The position numbers were made by a program, and so were the translations under genes. A stretch of 64,000 nucleotides of DNA from contig CAVXXM010000013.1 in assembly GCA_963765745.1 (NCBI GenBank), positions 62,001 through 126,000 of the forward strand, written 5' to 3'. Shown piece after piece: positions 35,370 through 43,936 of this stretch. Position 1 is the stretch's first letter; every line of letters begins with the position of its first letter. The notes beneath the pieces are model-generated. The model ran no database searches. It saw only the letters and a program-made list of their open reading frames with translations, and was not told the origin of the DNA. The stretch is from JAHFPN01 sp963765745 (GTDB lineage Bacteria; Pseudomonadota; Alphaproteobacteria; Rhizobiales; Xanthobacteraceae).

Positions 35370-37510
35370 ACCAAGGCGATCGGACTTCGGACGCGGCGGC
35401 TCGAGGGCCGGCCGCGTCCGAGGAACGAATCATTCCCGGCGCGGCGGAGTTCATCTCCACCGCAACGCCGGCGACCCGTTTCTTCACCACGATTTTCCAG
35501 GCGTTGCTCGTAGCCGCGGTGGCGCTCTGGGTCCTCGATATTCCGCGGCAGGTCTTCAACGTCTCTTTCTATACCGAGCAGTTGCTCGCCATATGCCTCG
35601 GCCTGACGCTGGCGCTCGCCTATGTCTCGGAGACGCCGAAGAAGCCGTCGCCGATCGACTGGAGCGGCGCCGTCGCGGGGCTCGCCATCCTTGCGTATAT
35701 CGCACTGCGCCACCGGTCACTGAGCGACATTCCGCCGTTTCTGATCGCGGGATTGGGCTTCAGTTTGGTCTGGACTTTCCTCGCCAGCCGGCCGTTCGCC
35801 GCGCGCTGGTTCGATTGGCTCGGTGCAGCGGTCTCGCTCGCCATCTGCGCCTATATCGCGTTGCGCTACGAGGCGCTGACCTACGAGGTCGCACTGCTGC
35901 CGATCGAAGGAATCATCGGCAGCGCCATTCTGATCTTCCTCGTGCTCGATGCGAGCCGCCGCACCTCAGGCTGGGGCTTCGTCGGCATCATCCTGGCGAT
36001 GGCGGTCTATATCTACATCAGCCCGTACTTTCCGGGCGATTTCCAGACGCGCGCCGTCTCGCCCGAGCGGCTGGTGGTCTATCTCGGCCTCGACATCAAC
36101 GGCATCATCGGCTCGATCCTTTCGGTCGCGGTGCTCGTGGTGATCCCGTTCACGATTCTCGGGCAAGTGCTCGCGCGCACCGGCGGCGCCGACTTCTTCG
36201 CCGATCTTTCGATGTCGGCGATGGGCCATTTCCGCGGCGGCGCGGCCAAGATCGCAGTCGTCGGCTCAGCCCTGTTCGGAATGATCTCGGGCAGCGCCGT
36301 CTCCAACGTGCTCGCGGTCGGCGTCGTCACGATTCCGACCATGATCCGGTCGGGCTTCACGCCCTATCGCGCGGCGGCGATCGAGTCCGTCGGCTCCACC
36401 GGCGGCCAGCTCATGCCGCCGGTCATGGGCGCATCGGCCTTCATCATGGCCGAGTTCCTACAGGTTTCGTATGGCACTGTGGCCCTCGCGGCCGCGATTC
36501 CGGCGATCCTCTATTACGGATGTCTGTTCATCCACGTCGATCTGGAGGCCGCCAAGCACAAGATCGGCGCCGCGCCGATCGAGAACGCACCAACGCTCGG
36601 CGAGGTGTTCAGATCGGGCTGGCACTTCCTGGTGCCGATCGTGTTCCTCGTCTTTTCACTCATGTATCCGGAGATCACGCGCCTGACACCGGAGAAGACG
36701 GCGATCGTCGCGACCGTCATCCTGATGGTGCTGACGCTGATCTTCGGCTACCGCGGCAAGCGCACCAGCATTCCGCAGATGCTGATGGCCGTGATCCAGA
36801 CCGGGCGCATCTCGCTCGATATCATCCTGATCGGCGCCGCCGCCGGCATCATGGTCGGGATCTTGAGCATTTCCGGCCTCGCGTTCGGGATGACGCTGCA
36901 GCTCTTGGCGCTTTCCGGCGAGAACATATTTCTGCTCCTGCTGCTGATCGCCGTGCTCGCCTTCGTGCTCGGCATCGGCCTGCCGACCGTGAGCGTCTAT
37001 ATTCTGACCGCTACACTTCTCGCGCCGGCACTGATCAAGCTCGGCGTCACGCCGATGGCTGCCCACATGTTCGTCATGTACAACGGCATGCTGTCGATGA
37101 TCACGCCGCCGGTGGCGTTCGCCGCCTATGCAGCCGCCAATATCGCGCGCACCGACGGCTGGACCACGGGATGGATCGCCTGTCTGGTCGGTTGGAGCAC
37201 GTTTGTCCTGCCGTTTCTGTTCGTGCTGACGCCGAGCCTGTTGTTCGACGGCCCGTTGCACCTGGTCGGCTGGAACTTCGTCCGCATCCTGTTCGGACTG
37301 TTCGTCGGCACGGCGGGGATCGTCGGCTTTGCACTGGCGCCAATTTCAATACCAGCGCGTCTGCTCTATGGGCTGGTGGCGCTGCCGATCGTGCTGCCGC
37401 CGGAATCCTTCGCGGGCGGCTACTACATCAATTTCCTCGGGATCGCCGCCGGAATCGCGCTGCTCGTTACAGATTACCTGCGCCGCCGCGGCCAGCCGAA
37501 GGTGGCCTAG
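35366..37510 (+). CDS. TRAP transporter fused permease (DctQ-DctM, TAXI type)
   Basis: 714-residue membrane protein with well over a dozen hydrophobic segments. An N-terminal small-permease-like part (about residues 30-200) precedes the large subunit, which holds the TRAP-M motifs MISGSAVSNVLAVGVVTIPT, ESVGSTGGQLMPPVMGA and LGIGLPTVSVYI. It works with the solute-binding protein immediately upstream to import an organic acid with Na or H symport. GTG start fixed by the overlap. Confidence 0.9.
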   Translation: MNQGDRTSDAAARGPAASEERIIPGAAEFISTATPATRFFTTIFQALLVAAVALWVLDIPRQVFNVSFYTEQLLAICLGLTLALAYVSETPKKPSPIDWSGAVAGLAILAYIALRHRSLSDIPPFLIAGLGFSLVWTFLASRPFAARWFDWLGAAVSLAICAYIALRYEALTYEVALLPIEGIIGSAILIFLVLDASRRTSGWGFVGIILAMAVYIYISPYFPGDFQTRAVSPERLVVYLGLDINGIIGSILSVAVLVVIPFTILGQVLARTGGADFFADLSMSAMGHFRGGAAKIAVVGSALFGMISGSAVSNVLAVGVVTIPTMIRSGFTPYRAAAIESVGSTGGQLMPPVMGASAFIMAEFLQVSYGTVALAAAIPAILYYGCLFIHVDLEAAKHKIGAAPIENAPTLGEVFRSGWHFLVPIVFLVFSLMYPEITRLTPEKTAIVATVILMVLTLIFGYRGKRTSIPQMLMAVIQTGRISLDIILIGAAAGIMVGILSISGLAFGMTLQLLALSGENIFLLLLLIAVLAFVLGIGLPTVSVYILTATLLAPALIKLGVTPMAAHMFVMYNGMLSMITPPVAFAAYAAANIARTDGWTTGWIACLVGWSTFVLPFLFVLTPSLLFDGPLHLVGWNFVRILFGLFVGTAGIVGFALAPISIPARLLYGLVALPIVLPPESFAGGYYINFLGIAAGIALLVTDYLRRRGQPKVA

Positions 37511-37522
37511 AGCCGAGCCGCG

Positions 37523-38593
37523 TCAGTTCTGCTCGCGCCAGAAGCCGAGCGCCTCTTGCGCCGGCCGGTCGGAGATCGAGAACAGGACCGACTTGCTCTT
37601 CGCCGTGTGCGCGTAGCGCTTCCACGAGGGAATGACGAAGACGTCGTTCGGCCCCCAGTCGAAGGTCTCGCCCTCGATCTTGGTCGATCCCTCGCCTTCG
37701 ACGCAGACGAAGATCGCGCCGTCGGTCGCCCGATAATCCTTGCCCTTGAAACCTTTGGGGAACATCGCGATGTTCGCCCCCATGGTCGGTGTCGCCCAGC
37801 CACCGGTGAGCGGATTGGCGTAGCGCACGCGCGCGCCGTGGTGCGGATCGATATCGCCGGAGGCCTCCAGGCGCTCGAGCACCGGCCGGATCTCCGTATA
37901 GGGATAATTGATGATCGGGCTGCGCGGCATCGGTTTCACGCCGTCGGGAAGCACGCCCGAGCCGTAGCGGGCGTAGGAATCGCCGTCCTCCTTCGTGTTC
38001 GACTGGCTCTCCAGATCGAGATGCTCGGAGAAGGCGGCGTCGAAGAAATTGACGGTCGGCACGTCGAGCACGTCGAGCCAGATCATCGGCTGCTTGGAGG
38101 GATTGCCGTGGTCGTGCGGGGCCCAGTTCGCGGTAATCACGAAATCGCCGCGCCGCATGATGGTCTTTTCGCCTTCGACCGCGGTGTAAGCGCCCTCGCC
38201 GTCGAGCACGAAACGGATCGCCGAAGCGGTGTGCCGGTGCGCGGGCGCGACTTCGCCCGGCAGGATCAATTGCAGACCGGCATAGAGCGATTGGGTGATG
38301 CGCGAGCGGCCGCGCAAGGCGGGATTTTCGAACACCAGCACGCGGCGCTCGGCTTCCTTGGCGGTGATGAGCTGACCCGCCTCGATCACCATCTTCTTCA
38401 CTTCGGCGAAGCGCCATAAGGCCGGCACGCATGGCGTCCTGGGCTCCGGCGGCACCAGGCCTTTCAGCACTTCCCAGAGCGGCGCCAAATTCTTCTTGCC
38501 GATGCGCTCATAGTAGGCGGCGCGCTCGGGCGTGACGGCGCCGGCGACGGATTCGCCCGGCTGGGACATCAGCCCCGTCGGCGGACTTTCCAT
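37523..38593 (-). CDS. Gentisate 1,2-dioxygenase family ring-cleavage dioxygenase
   Basis: 356-residue bicupin of the gentisate / salicylate / 1-hydroxy-2-naphthoate dioxygenase family, which opens an aromatic ring between adjacent carbons using Fe(II). The N-terminal cupin has the metal motif PAHRHTASAIRFVLDGEGAYT and the later His in NWAPHDHGN. The second cupin (FVCVEGEGSTKIEGE) is present too. The exact hydroxybenzoate is not determined. It is convergent with the TRAP permease gene, 13 bases apart. Confidence 0.88.
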   Translation of the reverse strand: MESPPTGLMSQPGESVAGAVTPERAAYYERIGKKNLAPLWEVLKGLVPPEPRTPCVPALWRFAEVKKMVIEAGQLITAKEAERRVLVFENPALRGRSRITQSLYAGLQLILPGEVAPAHRHTASAIRFVLDGEGAYTAVEGEKTIMRRGDFVITANWAPHDHGNPSKQPMIWLDVLDVPTVNFFDAAFSEHLDLESQSNTKEDGDSYARYGSGVLPDGVKPMPRSPIINYPYTEIRPVLERLEASGDIDPHHGARVRYANPLTGGWATPTMGANIAMFPKGFKGKDYRATDGAIFVCVEGEGSTKIEGETFDWGPNDVFVIPSWKRYAHTAKSKSVLFSISDRPAQEALGFWREQN

Positions 38594-38638
38594 GACGCTC
38601 TCCTTATCAACTCAGGTTCAGTATAGCCCAGGTCGTGC

Positions 38639-39262
38639 TCACAAGCCCACGATTCCCTGACGCCGCCTTGCCGCAGCCCACCGCTTCTCGAGCTCCGGCA
38701 GTTCGCTCGCCTTGATCTTCTGCGCGCCAAGCTTTGGGCCCTGAGGCGTCATCGTCGTGGTCGATACAACCAGCTCGTCCTCGGCAATGAAGCCGAGGTC
38801 GATATCGTCATCCGGCACGATGACGATCGCGTGGCGGCCGATCCAGACGCTGACTTGCGTCTGCGCCCGGGCGGCGATGCCGGACCAGTGTTTCAGCTCC
38901 TGATAATAGGGCGAGCGCCGCCAGGCGCCTGGAAAGTTCGGATCGACGTGCGCGGCGATGCGCTGGCCGTCGCCCTCGAGAGCCAACACCATCTTCGATT
39001 TCTCCGGCTTCCAGTGCGCGCCGATGTCCTTGCGGTAGGTCCACATGCAGAAGAATTCACGGCAAACCGGCGGGCGCGTCTCGTGGATGCGGCAGCCCTT
39101 GCCCGGATCGCAGTGCTGGCACCACTGACCGGCCGGGCTCTCAAGCTCCTCGATGCGCATGACCTTGCAGCAGAGCGTGCAGGTCCCGCATTGACGGCCC
39201 GGCAAGATCGCAGCCGCCCGCTCGGCTTCGGTCAGCACCCTGCCTTTCATCGACGTGCTCAC
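38639..39262 (-). CDS. YkgJ-type cysteine-cluster protein
   Basis: 207-residue putative Zn/Fe-chelating protein. The Cys cluster is CGTCTLCCKVM, then CQHCDPGKGCRIHETRPPVC and EFFCMW, the pattern of the UPF0153/YkgJ family. The C-terminal 100 residues have a compact beta-rich look (WIGRHAIVIVPDDD). Function unknown. The start overlaps the stop of the SDR gene upstream by 4 bases. Confidence 0.85.
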   Translation of the reverse strand: MSTSMKGRVLTEAERAAAILPGRQCGTCTLCCKVMRIEELESPAGQWCQHCDPGKGCRIHETRPPVCREFFCMWTYRKDIGAHWKPEKSKMVLALEGDGQRIAAHVDPNFPGAWRRSPYYQELKHWSGIAARAQTQVSVWIGRHAIVIVPDDDIDLGFIAEDELVVSTTTMTPQGPKLGAQKIKASELPELEKRWAAARRRQGIVGL

Positions 39263-40023
39263 GTGTTCACCGAACCACCGTCAACGGCAATGGTCTGACC
39301 GGTGATGAAGTCGCTTTCCGCCGAGGCGAGAAAGACGAGCGCGCCGAGCAGGTCCTTCGGAAAGGCGTCGCGCTTGAAGGCGCGGCTCTGCACCACTGCT
39401 TTGACCGTCGCCTCGCCGTGGGTTTTACTCTCGATCACACTGTCACTCATGATGAAGCCCGGCGAAAGCGTGTTCACGCAGATGCCGTCGGCGCCCAACT
39501 CGCGCGATAGGGACCGCGTCATGGCGACGATCGCGCCCTTCGAACTGACATAGTGCAAGAAATTCGCCATGCCCTTGTTGGCAGTGCCGGAGCCGATATT
39601 GACGATCTTGCCGTAGCGCTTGGCGCGCATGTGGGGAACTACGTGCTTAGTCATCAGGAATGGTCCGCGAACATTGACCGCCATCACCTTGTCCCACAGC
39701 GCGACCTCGATCTCGGTGAGCGGCACCTGCGCGAGATTGGCGAACACCGCGGCGTTGTTCACCAGGACATCGATCTTGCCGAAGCGCGCGAGCGTGCGCT
39801 CGACCAGCGCCTTGACCTCGTCCTCCTTGCTCACGTCGAAGACGAAACTCTCGGCCGATCCCTGGCCGTGCCGGGCGGTGATCTCGCGGGCAAGCGCTTC
39901 GCCGTCCGCGATATCGGCGATCATCACCTGCGCGCCTTCGGCTGCGAGGGCCTCGGCGTAGTGGCGGCCGATGCCCTTGGCGCCTCCGGTGACGATCGCG
40001 GCGCGGCCGGAAAGTCTGCTCAT
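39259..40023 (-). CDS. Short-chain dehydrogenase/reductase
   Basis: 254-residue classical SDR. The motif TGGAKGIGRHYAEAL binds the cofactor and NNAA ends the fourth strand; the catalytic triad lies in NIGSGTANKGMANFLHYVSSKGA. The start at 40023 is the first residue of the family-like MSRLSGRAAIVTGG; the frame is open further upstream. It may belong with the dioxygenase cluster as a dehydrogenase of an aromatic or alicyclic alcohol. Confidence 0.88.
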   Translation of the reverse strand: MSRLSGRAAIVTGGAKGIGRHYAEALAAEGAQVMIADIADGEALAREITARHGQGSAESFVFDVSKEDEVKALVERTLARFGKIDVLVNNAAVFANLAQVPLTEIEVALWDKVMAVNVRGPFLMTKHVVPHMRAKRYGKIVNIGSGTANKGMANFLHYVSSKGAIVAMTRSLSRELGADGICVNTLSPGFIMSDSVIESKTHGEATVKAVVQSRAFKRDAFPKDLLGALVFLASAESDFITGQTIAVDGGSVNT

Positions 40024-40132
40024 GGATCGAGGTCCAAGATTGCCGTCCGGGGCGGACGGAGGCCGCATGCTAATTGAAAGGGCAGATGCGCGCTAAAGCG
40101 GCGGAGTCCGGGCTATTTCGCGCTTCGTTCTT

Positions 40133-40162
40133 TGGTTGTAGTGCCGGAAATTTGTACAACCA
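40133..40162. promoter_or_regulatory. Perfect 8-bp inverted repeat upstream of rpfF
   Basis: tggttgta (40133-40140) and tacaacca (40155-40162) are exact reverse complements separated by 14 bases. The element lies in the 308-base gap before rpfF. That gap also has the similar words accaagttact (40181-40191) and actggttactt (40204-40214) and is visibly AT-richer than the neighbours. No T-run follows, so an operator is more likely than a terminator. The gap shows no other gene. Confidence 0.4.
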
Positions 40163-40331
40163 GGCCTCTTGCCGGTTAACCAAGTTACTGAAATCCTAAG
40201 CAAACTGGTTACTTATTCGTTAATGGGTTCGCCTACAGGATCGAAAAACGAGGCCCCTGCAGCGGCTTGCGTTCAATCCGGCGACCGGTCTCCGGGTTGG
40301 AAGCCTCCCTGTGTAAGAAAGCGGCGGCGTC

Positions 40332-41345
40332 ATGAATTTGTCGAGTCGGGTGAATTTTGCGGGCGGCCCGCAGGCCGCGCCAGCGGTTAGGCATTCCGCC
40401 GATGGCTTGCCGGTTTCGTTGCACGTGCAGGTGGCGAACGAGACCTTCGGTGAACTCGATGTGGAATTCGATCCGCAGGATCGCGCCTATTGGTGCTTTC
40501 TGCGGCCGCGCGGCTCACCGAGCTACACGCCGGGCATACTGCAAGATCTCATCAGTATGTGGGATTCGATCAAGCGGCTGTACGTGGCCTATGCGCGCGA
40601 TGGCGACGTCCCGATCCGCTACGTGGTGGGCGCGTCGCGCATCCCCGGCATTTTCAGCTATGGCGGCGACCTCAAGCTGTTCTCCGAACTGATCCGCGGC
40701 GGCAATCGCGAGGGTCTCGAGCAGTACGCCGCAGCCTGCATCGACGTGCTGTATCGCACGGCGACGAGCGTCGATCTGCCCATCGTGACCATTGCGCTCG
40801 TTCAGGGCGAGGCGCTCGGCGGCGGCTTCGAATCCGCGCTTGCTTGCAACGTGATCGTCGCCGAAAAGAGCGCCAAGTTCGGTCTGCCCGAAATCTTGTT
40901 CAACCTCTTCCCGGGGATGGGCGCCTATAGCCTGCTTGCACGGCGTCTCGACGCGGTGCGCGCCGAGAAGATGATCATGAGCGGCCGCATCTACAGCGCC
41001 GACGAACTGCACGCAATGGGCTTGGTCGATGTGCTAGCCGAGGACGGCAAGGGCGAGGAGGCCGTACGTGAATACATTTCCCGGCAAGGGCGGCGGCACA
41101 GCGTGCAGCGAGCTATCTACCGCGTACGCGACCGGGTGTTGCCACTCTCCTTCGCCGAGCTCTCCGACGTCACCAAGATCTGGGTCGATACCGCCTTGCG
41201 GCTGACCGAGCATGACCTGCGCAAAATGGGGCGGCTTGCCGCGGCACAGAACCGTCGGCTCACGGAGACCGGCTTTGGAAACGATCGTGGCAAGGAGAGC
41301 GCGCAGTTTCCGCTCGCGACCGGCCCCCGCATCGTCGTGGGTTAG
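40332..41345 (+). CDS. rpfF: RpfF-type diffusible signal factor (DSF) synthase
   Basis: Crotonase-fold enzyme of 337 residues that should convert a 3-hydroxyacyl-ACP to a cis-2-unsaturated fatty acid signal (RpfF family). The two catalytic glutamates of RpfF are present and 20 residues apart: E167 in EALGGGFESAL and E187 in FGLPEILFNLFPGMGAYS. The GGDLKLF block and the ending SDVTKIWVDTALRL also fit RpfF rather than a CoA hydratase. A 45-residue extra N-terminus precedes homology. It is convergent with rpfC (6 bases between stops), as in Xanthomonas. Confidence 0.88.
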   Translation: MNLSSRVNFAGGPQAAPAVRHSADGLPVSLHVQVANETFGELDVEFDPQDRAYWCFLRPRGSPSYTPGILQDLISMWDSIKRLYVAYARDGDVPIRYVVGASRIPGIFSYGGDLKLFSELIRGGNREGLEQYAAACIDVLYRTATSVDLPIVTIALVQGEALGGGFESALACNVIVAEKSAKFGLPEILFNLFPGMGAYSLLARRLDAVRAEKMIMSGRIYSADELHAMGLVDVLAEDGKGEEAVREYISRQGRRHSVQRAIYRVRDRVLPLSFAELSDVTKIWVDTALRLTEHDLRKMGRLAAAQNRRLTETGFGNDRGKESAQFPLATGPRIVVG

Positions 41346-41351
41346 GACGCC

Positions 41352-43911
41352 TCAGCGGCCGGCCTGAGCCTCACCGGAGTCGGCGACGTACCGAACCAGA
41401 TCGCTGCGCACTCGCTGGAACTCGAGCTCGAGCTTGCGCAGGTGCTCCGTGCCCTGCGCTTCCAGCTCGCGCATGCCGATCTGCCGCCAAGCCAGGCACA
41501 GCTTATAAATCCTGCGCGCACCGATATTAGCTGCGCTGCTCCTGAACGCGTGTACCTGATCGCGGAACGCCTGCAGATCCTTATTGGTCACCGCCACGGT
41601 CAGCTCGCGCAACACAAGCTCTACATCGCTGTTGAATTCGGTTACCAGCTCGGCCACAAACTGCATGCCGCCGAGCAATTCCAGATCTTGAAGCACCCGC
41701 ACGTCGATGCTTGGCGGGCCGGAAGAACGGAACTTGGGGTGCGAGGTGATCTTCTTGACCGTCTCAGTCTCGCTGACGGCCGCTGAGCGCATCACCTCAG
41801 AGCCCTCGGCCATCGCATTGATGATGCCGAGCAGGCGTGCAGGCTCGACGGGCTTGGTGATGCAGGCATCCATGCCCGCCTCCTCGCAGCGCTTGCGCAT
41901 TTCCGGGCTCGCATCGGCGGTCAAGGCGATGACCGGCACGCGCGTCCTCCCGAGCGAGGCGAAGCGGTAGAGCTTGGTCGCCTCGATGCCGTTCATCACC
42001 GGCATGTTGACATCCATGATGGCAATATCGATCGGACGTTCGTTCAGTGCGTCGAGCGCACGCTCGCCATTGTCCACGAGATGGGCCTCGTGACCGCCAC
42101 GTTCGAGGATCTTGGCTATGACCTTGCGGTTGGTGCGGTTGTCGTCAGCGACGAGCACGACGAGCCGGCGCCCGCGGGAGACCTTGTCCGCATCGGCAGC
42201 GTTGGCGTTCGGCTCGGTGGCATCGCGCAGCCCAGCGATACGAAGCACGGCGAGCAGGGCTGCGTCGCCATAGCTGCGGGGCAGAGCGGTGACGAAATCG
42301 TTGCGCAATGACCTTGGGGGAAAGCCGTGCTCCCGCCTGCCCTGCACGAGCACCAGCGCCGGCGGGTGCGCGCCGTTCAACGTGCGCAACGTCGTCGCCA
42401 GCGATTCCATGCCGCCGGCGAAAAGGTTCTCGTCGATGAACAGGATCCGGTTGCGGATACCCGCGGCCGACGCCTGGGCCGCCAGGTCGAATGCCTTTGC
42501 CGCGGTCACCGCGACCTTCGCTTCGATCCCTAGCTGCGCCAGCCGCTCGAGCAGCGGCCGGGTTACGCCGGTATCGGCCGACAGCACGATCGCGGCGGCT
42601 TGCCCGGACGTCGATCGCCGTGTCCGCAGCAACTATGTCGCGCTCCATCTCGACCGTGAACCAGAATGTGCTTCCCTTGCCGAGGATGCTTTCGACCCCG
42701 ATCTTGCCGCCGAACGTCTCGACCAGTTCCTTGACGATCGAGAGCCCGAGCCCGGTCCCGCCATAGCGCTCGGCGATCGTCTCGTCGGCCTGCGTGAAGC
42801 TCTCGAAGACCTTGCTGAGCGCTTCGGGTGCGATGCCGATACCCGTATCGGTGACTTCGAAGCGAAGACGGATGCGCGAAGCGCCCACCGCTTCCCCGTC
42901 GACGGCGATGACGACGCTACCTTTCTCGGTGAACTTTATTGCATTGCTTCCGAGGTTGGTGAGAATTTCCTGCAAATGGTACTGGTCACCACGCACGAAC
43001 CGCGGTGTGCGTACCGTGACATGAATCGAGAGCCGGATGTTCTTCTCCCGCGCCGCCACGGCCAGGATCGCCTTCACCTCATCGAGCGCCGAATAGAGGT
43101 CGAAGTCGACCATCTGGATGGTCATCTTTCCGGCTTGGATACGCGAGAAATCGAGCAGCTTGTCGATCAGCGAAAGAAGCGACTTCGCCGACGCCTTCAC
43201 CGTCCTGGTCATGTCCCGCTGCTCATGATCGAGCTCGGTCTCGTGCAGGAGGTGGCCCATGCCGATGATGGCGTTCAAGGGCGTGCGCAGCTCGTGGCTG
43301 ACGCTGGCAAGGAACACGCTCTTGGCCTTGCTCGCCTCCTCGGCTTGCTGCTTCGCCTTGGAGAGCGTGCGGATCAGGGTCGCGGCATAAAGCGGCAGGA
43401 TGATCAACCCGCCGAGCAGGCCGAATGCAAGATGCGGATGATCGCGCCAGTACTCGGTGGTGAGAATCACCACGGCGAATCCTCCAACCGCCGTCACTGT
43501 CGCTGCGATCAAATAGAGAAGGCCGAAGCGGAACCCGTTCCCGAAGATGATCCAGAGATACATCGGGTACAGCACCGCGGTGACCTCGTCGCCGGAGTGC
43601 AAGCCGAAGGAGAGCGTCACAAGGTCGGCGGCGATCGCCATGAGCCGCCGGGCCGGTGAGACCGCGGGCCGCAGCAGGATATGGACGAAGAACCCGACCG
43701 CGAATCCGCAGTAGATAATGCTGATGATCAGCATTTTCCGAGCATTGGGCGAGTCGGTGGTGGCGAGCAGGAGATAGCCGAGAATCAACAGGCTGAAGAC
43801 CAGCCGGTTGAGCACCATCTCGTGCTCGCGGTCGGGGCGGGCGCGGAAGCGCTGACGCAACGTCTGCAAGAACGATCGGCGCTCAGGCCGCAGAATTTGA
43901 GCGAGACTCAT
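41352..43911 (-). CDS. rpfC: RpfC-type hybrid sensor kinase, one-base break
   Basis: Corrected length 852. Residues about 30-182 are a multi-span RpfC-like input region (REH at 28-30, then about 5-6 hydrophobic segments, with YPMYLWIIFGNGFRFG and EYWRDHPHLAFGLL). The kinase follows with phospho-acceptor H206 in FLASVSHELRT, then N, G1 (DTGIGI), F and G2 (GGTGLGL) boxes. A diverged receiver-like segment spans about 436-560. The true receiver has D633 in MDVNMPVMNG and the KP motif, and the HPt domain has H787 in VHAFRSSAANIG. The break lies near 42606. GTG 43932 is an alternative start. Confidence 0.87.
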
Positions 43912-43936
43912 CGACTCGGATTTCTGTGCCACCGGC

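Noticed and set aside
35593..37635. Plus-strand frame of about 680 codons overlapping the TRAP permease
   Set aside because: Out-of-frame shadow of the permease gene: Arg/His/Asp-rich, no hydrophobic pattern, no homology.
41352..41960. Separate response regulator gene downstream of the kinase
   Set aside because: The receiver and HPt segment lies in the next frame of the kinase and joins it precisely after one base is removed; it is the C-terminal half of one RpfC-like protein.
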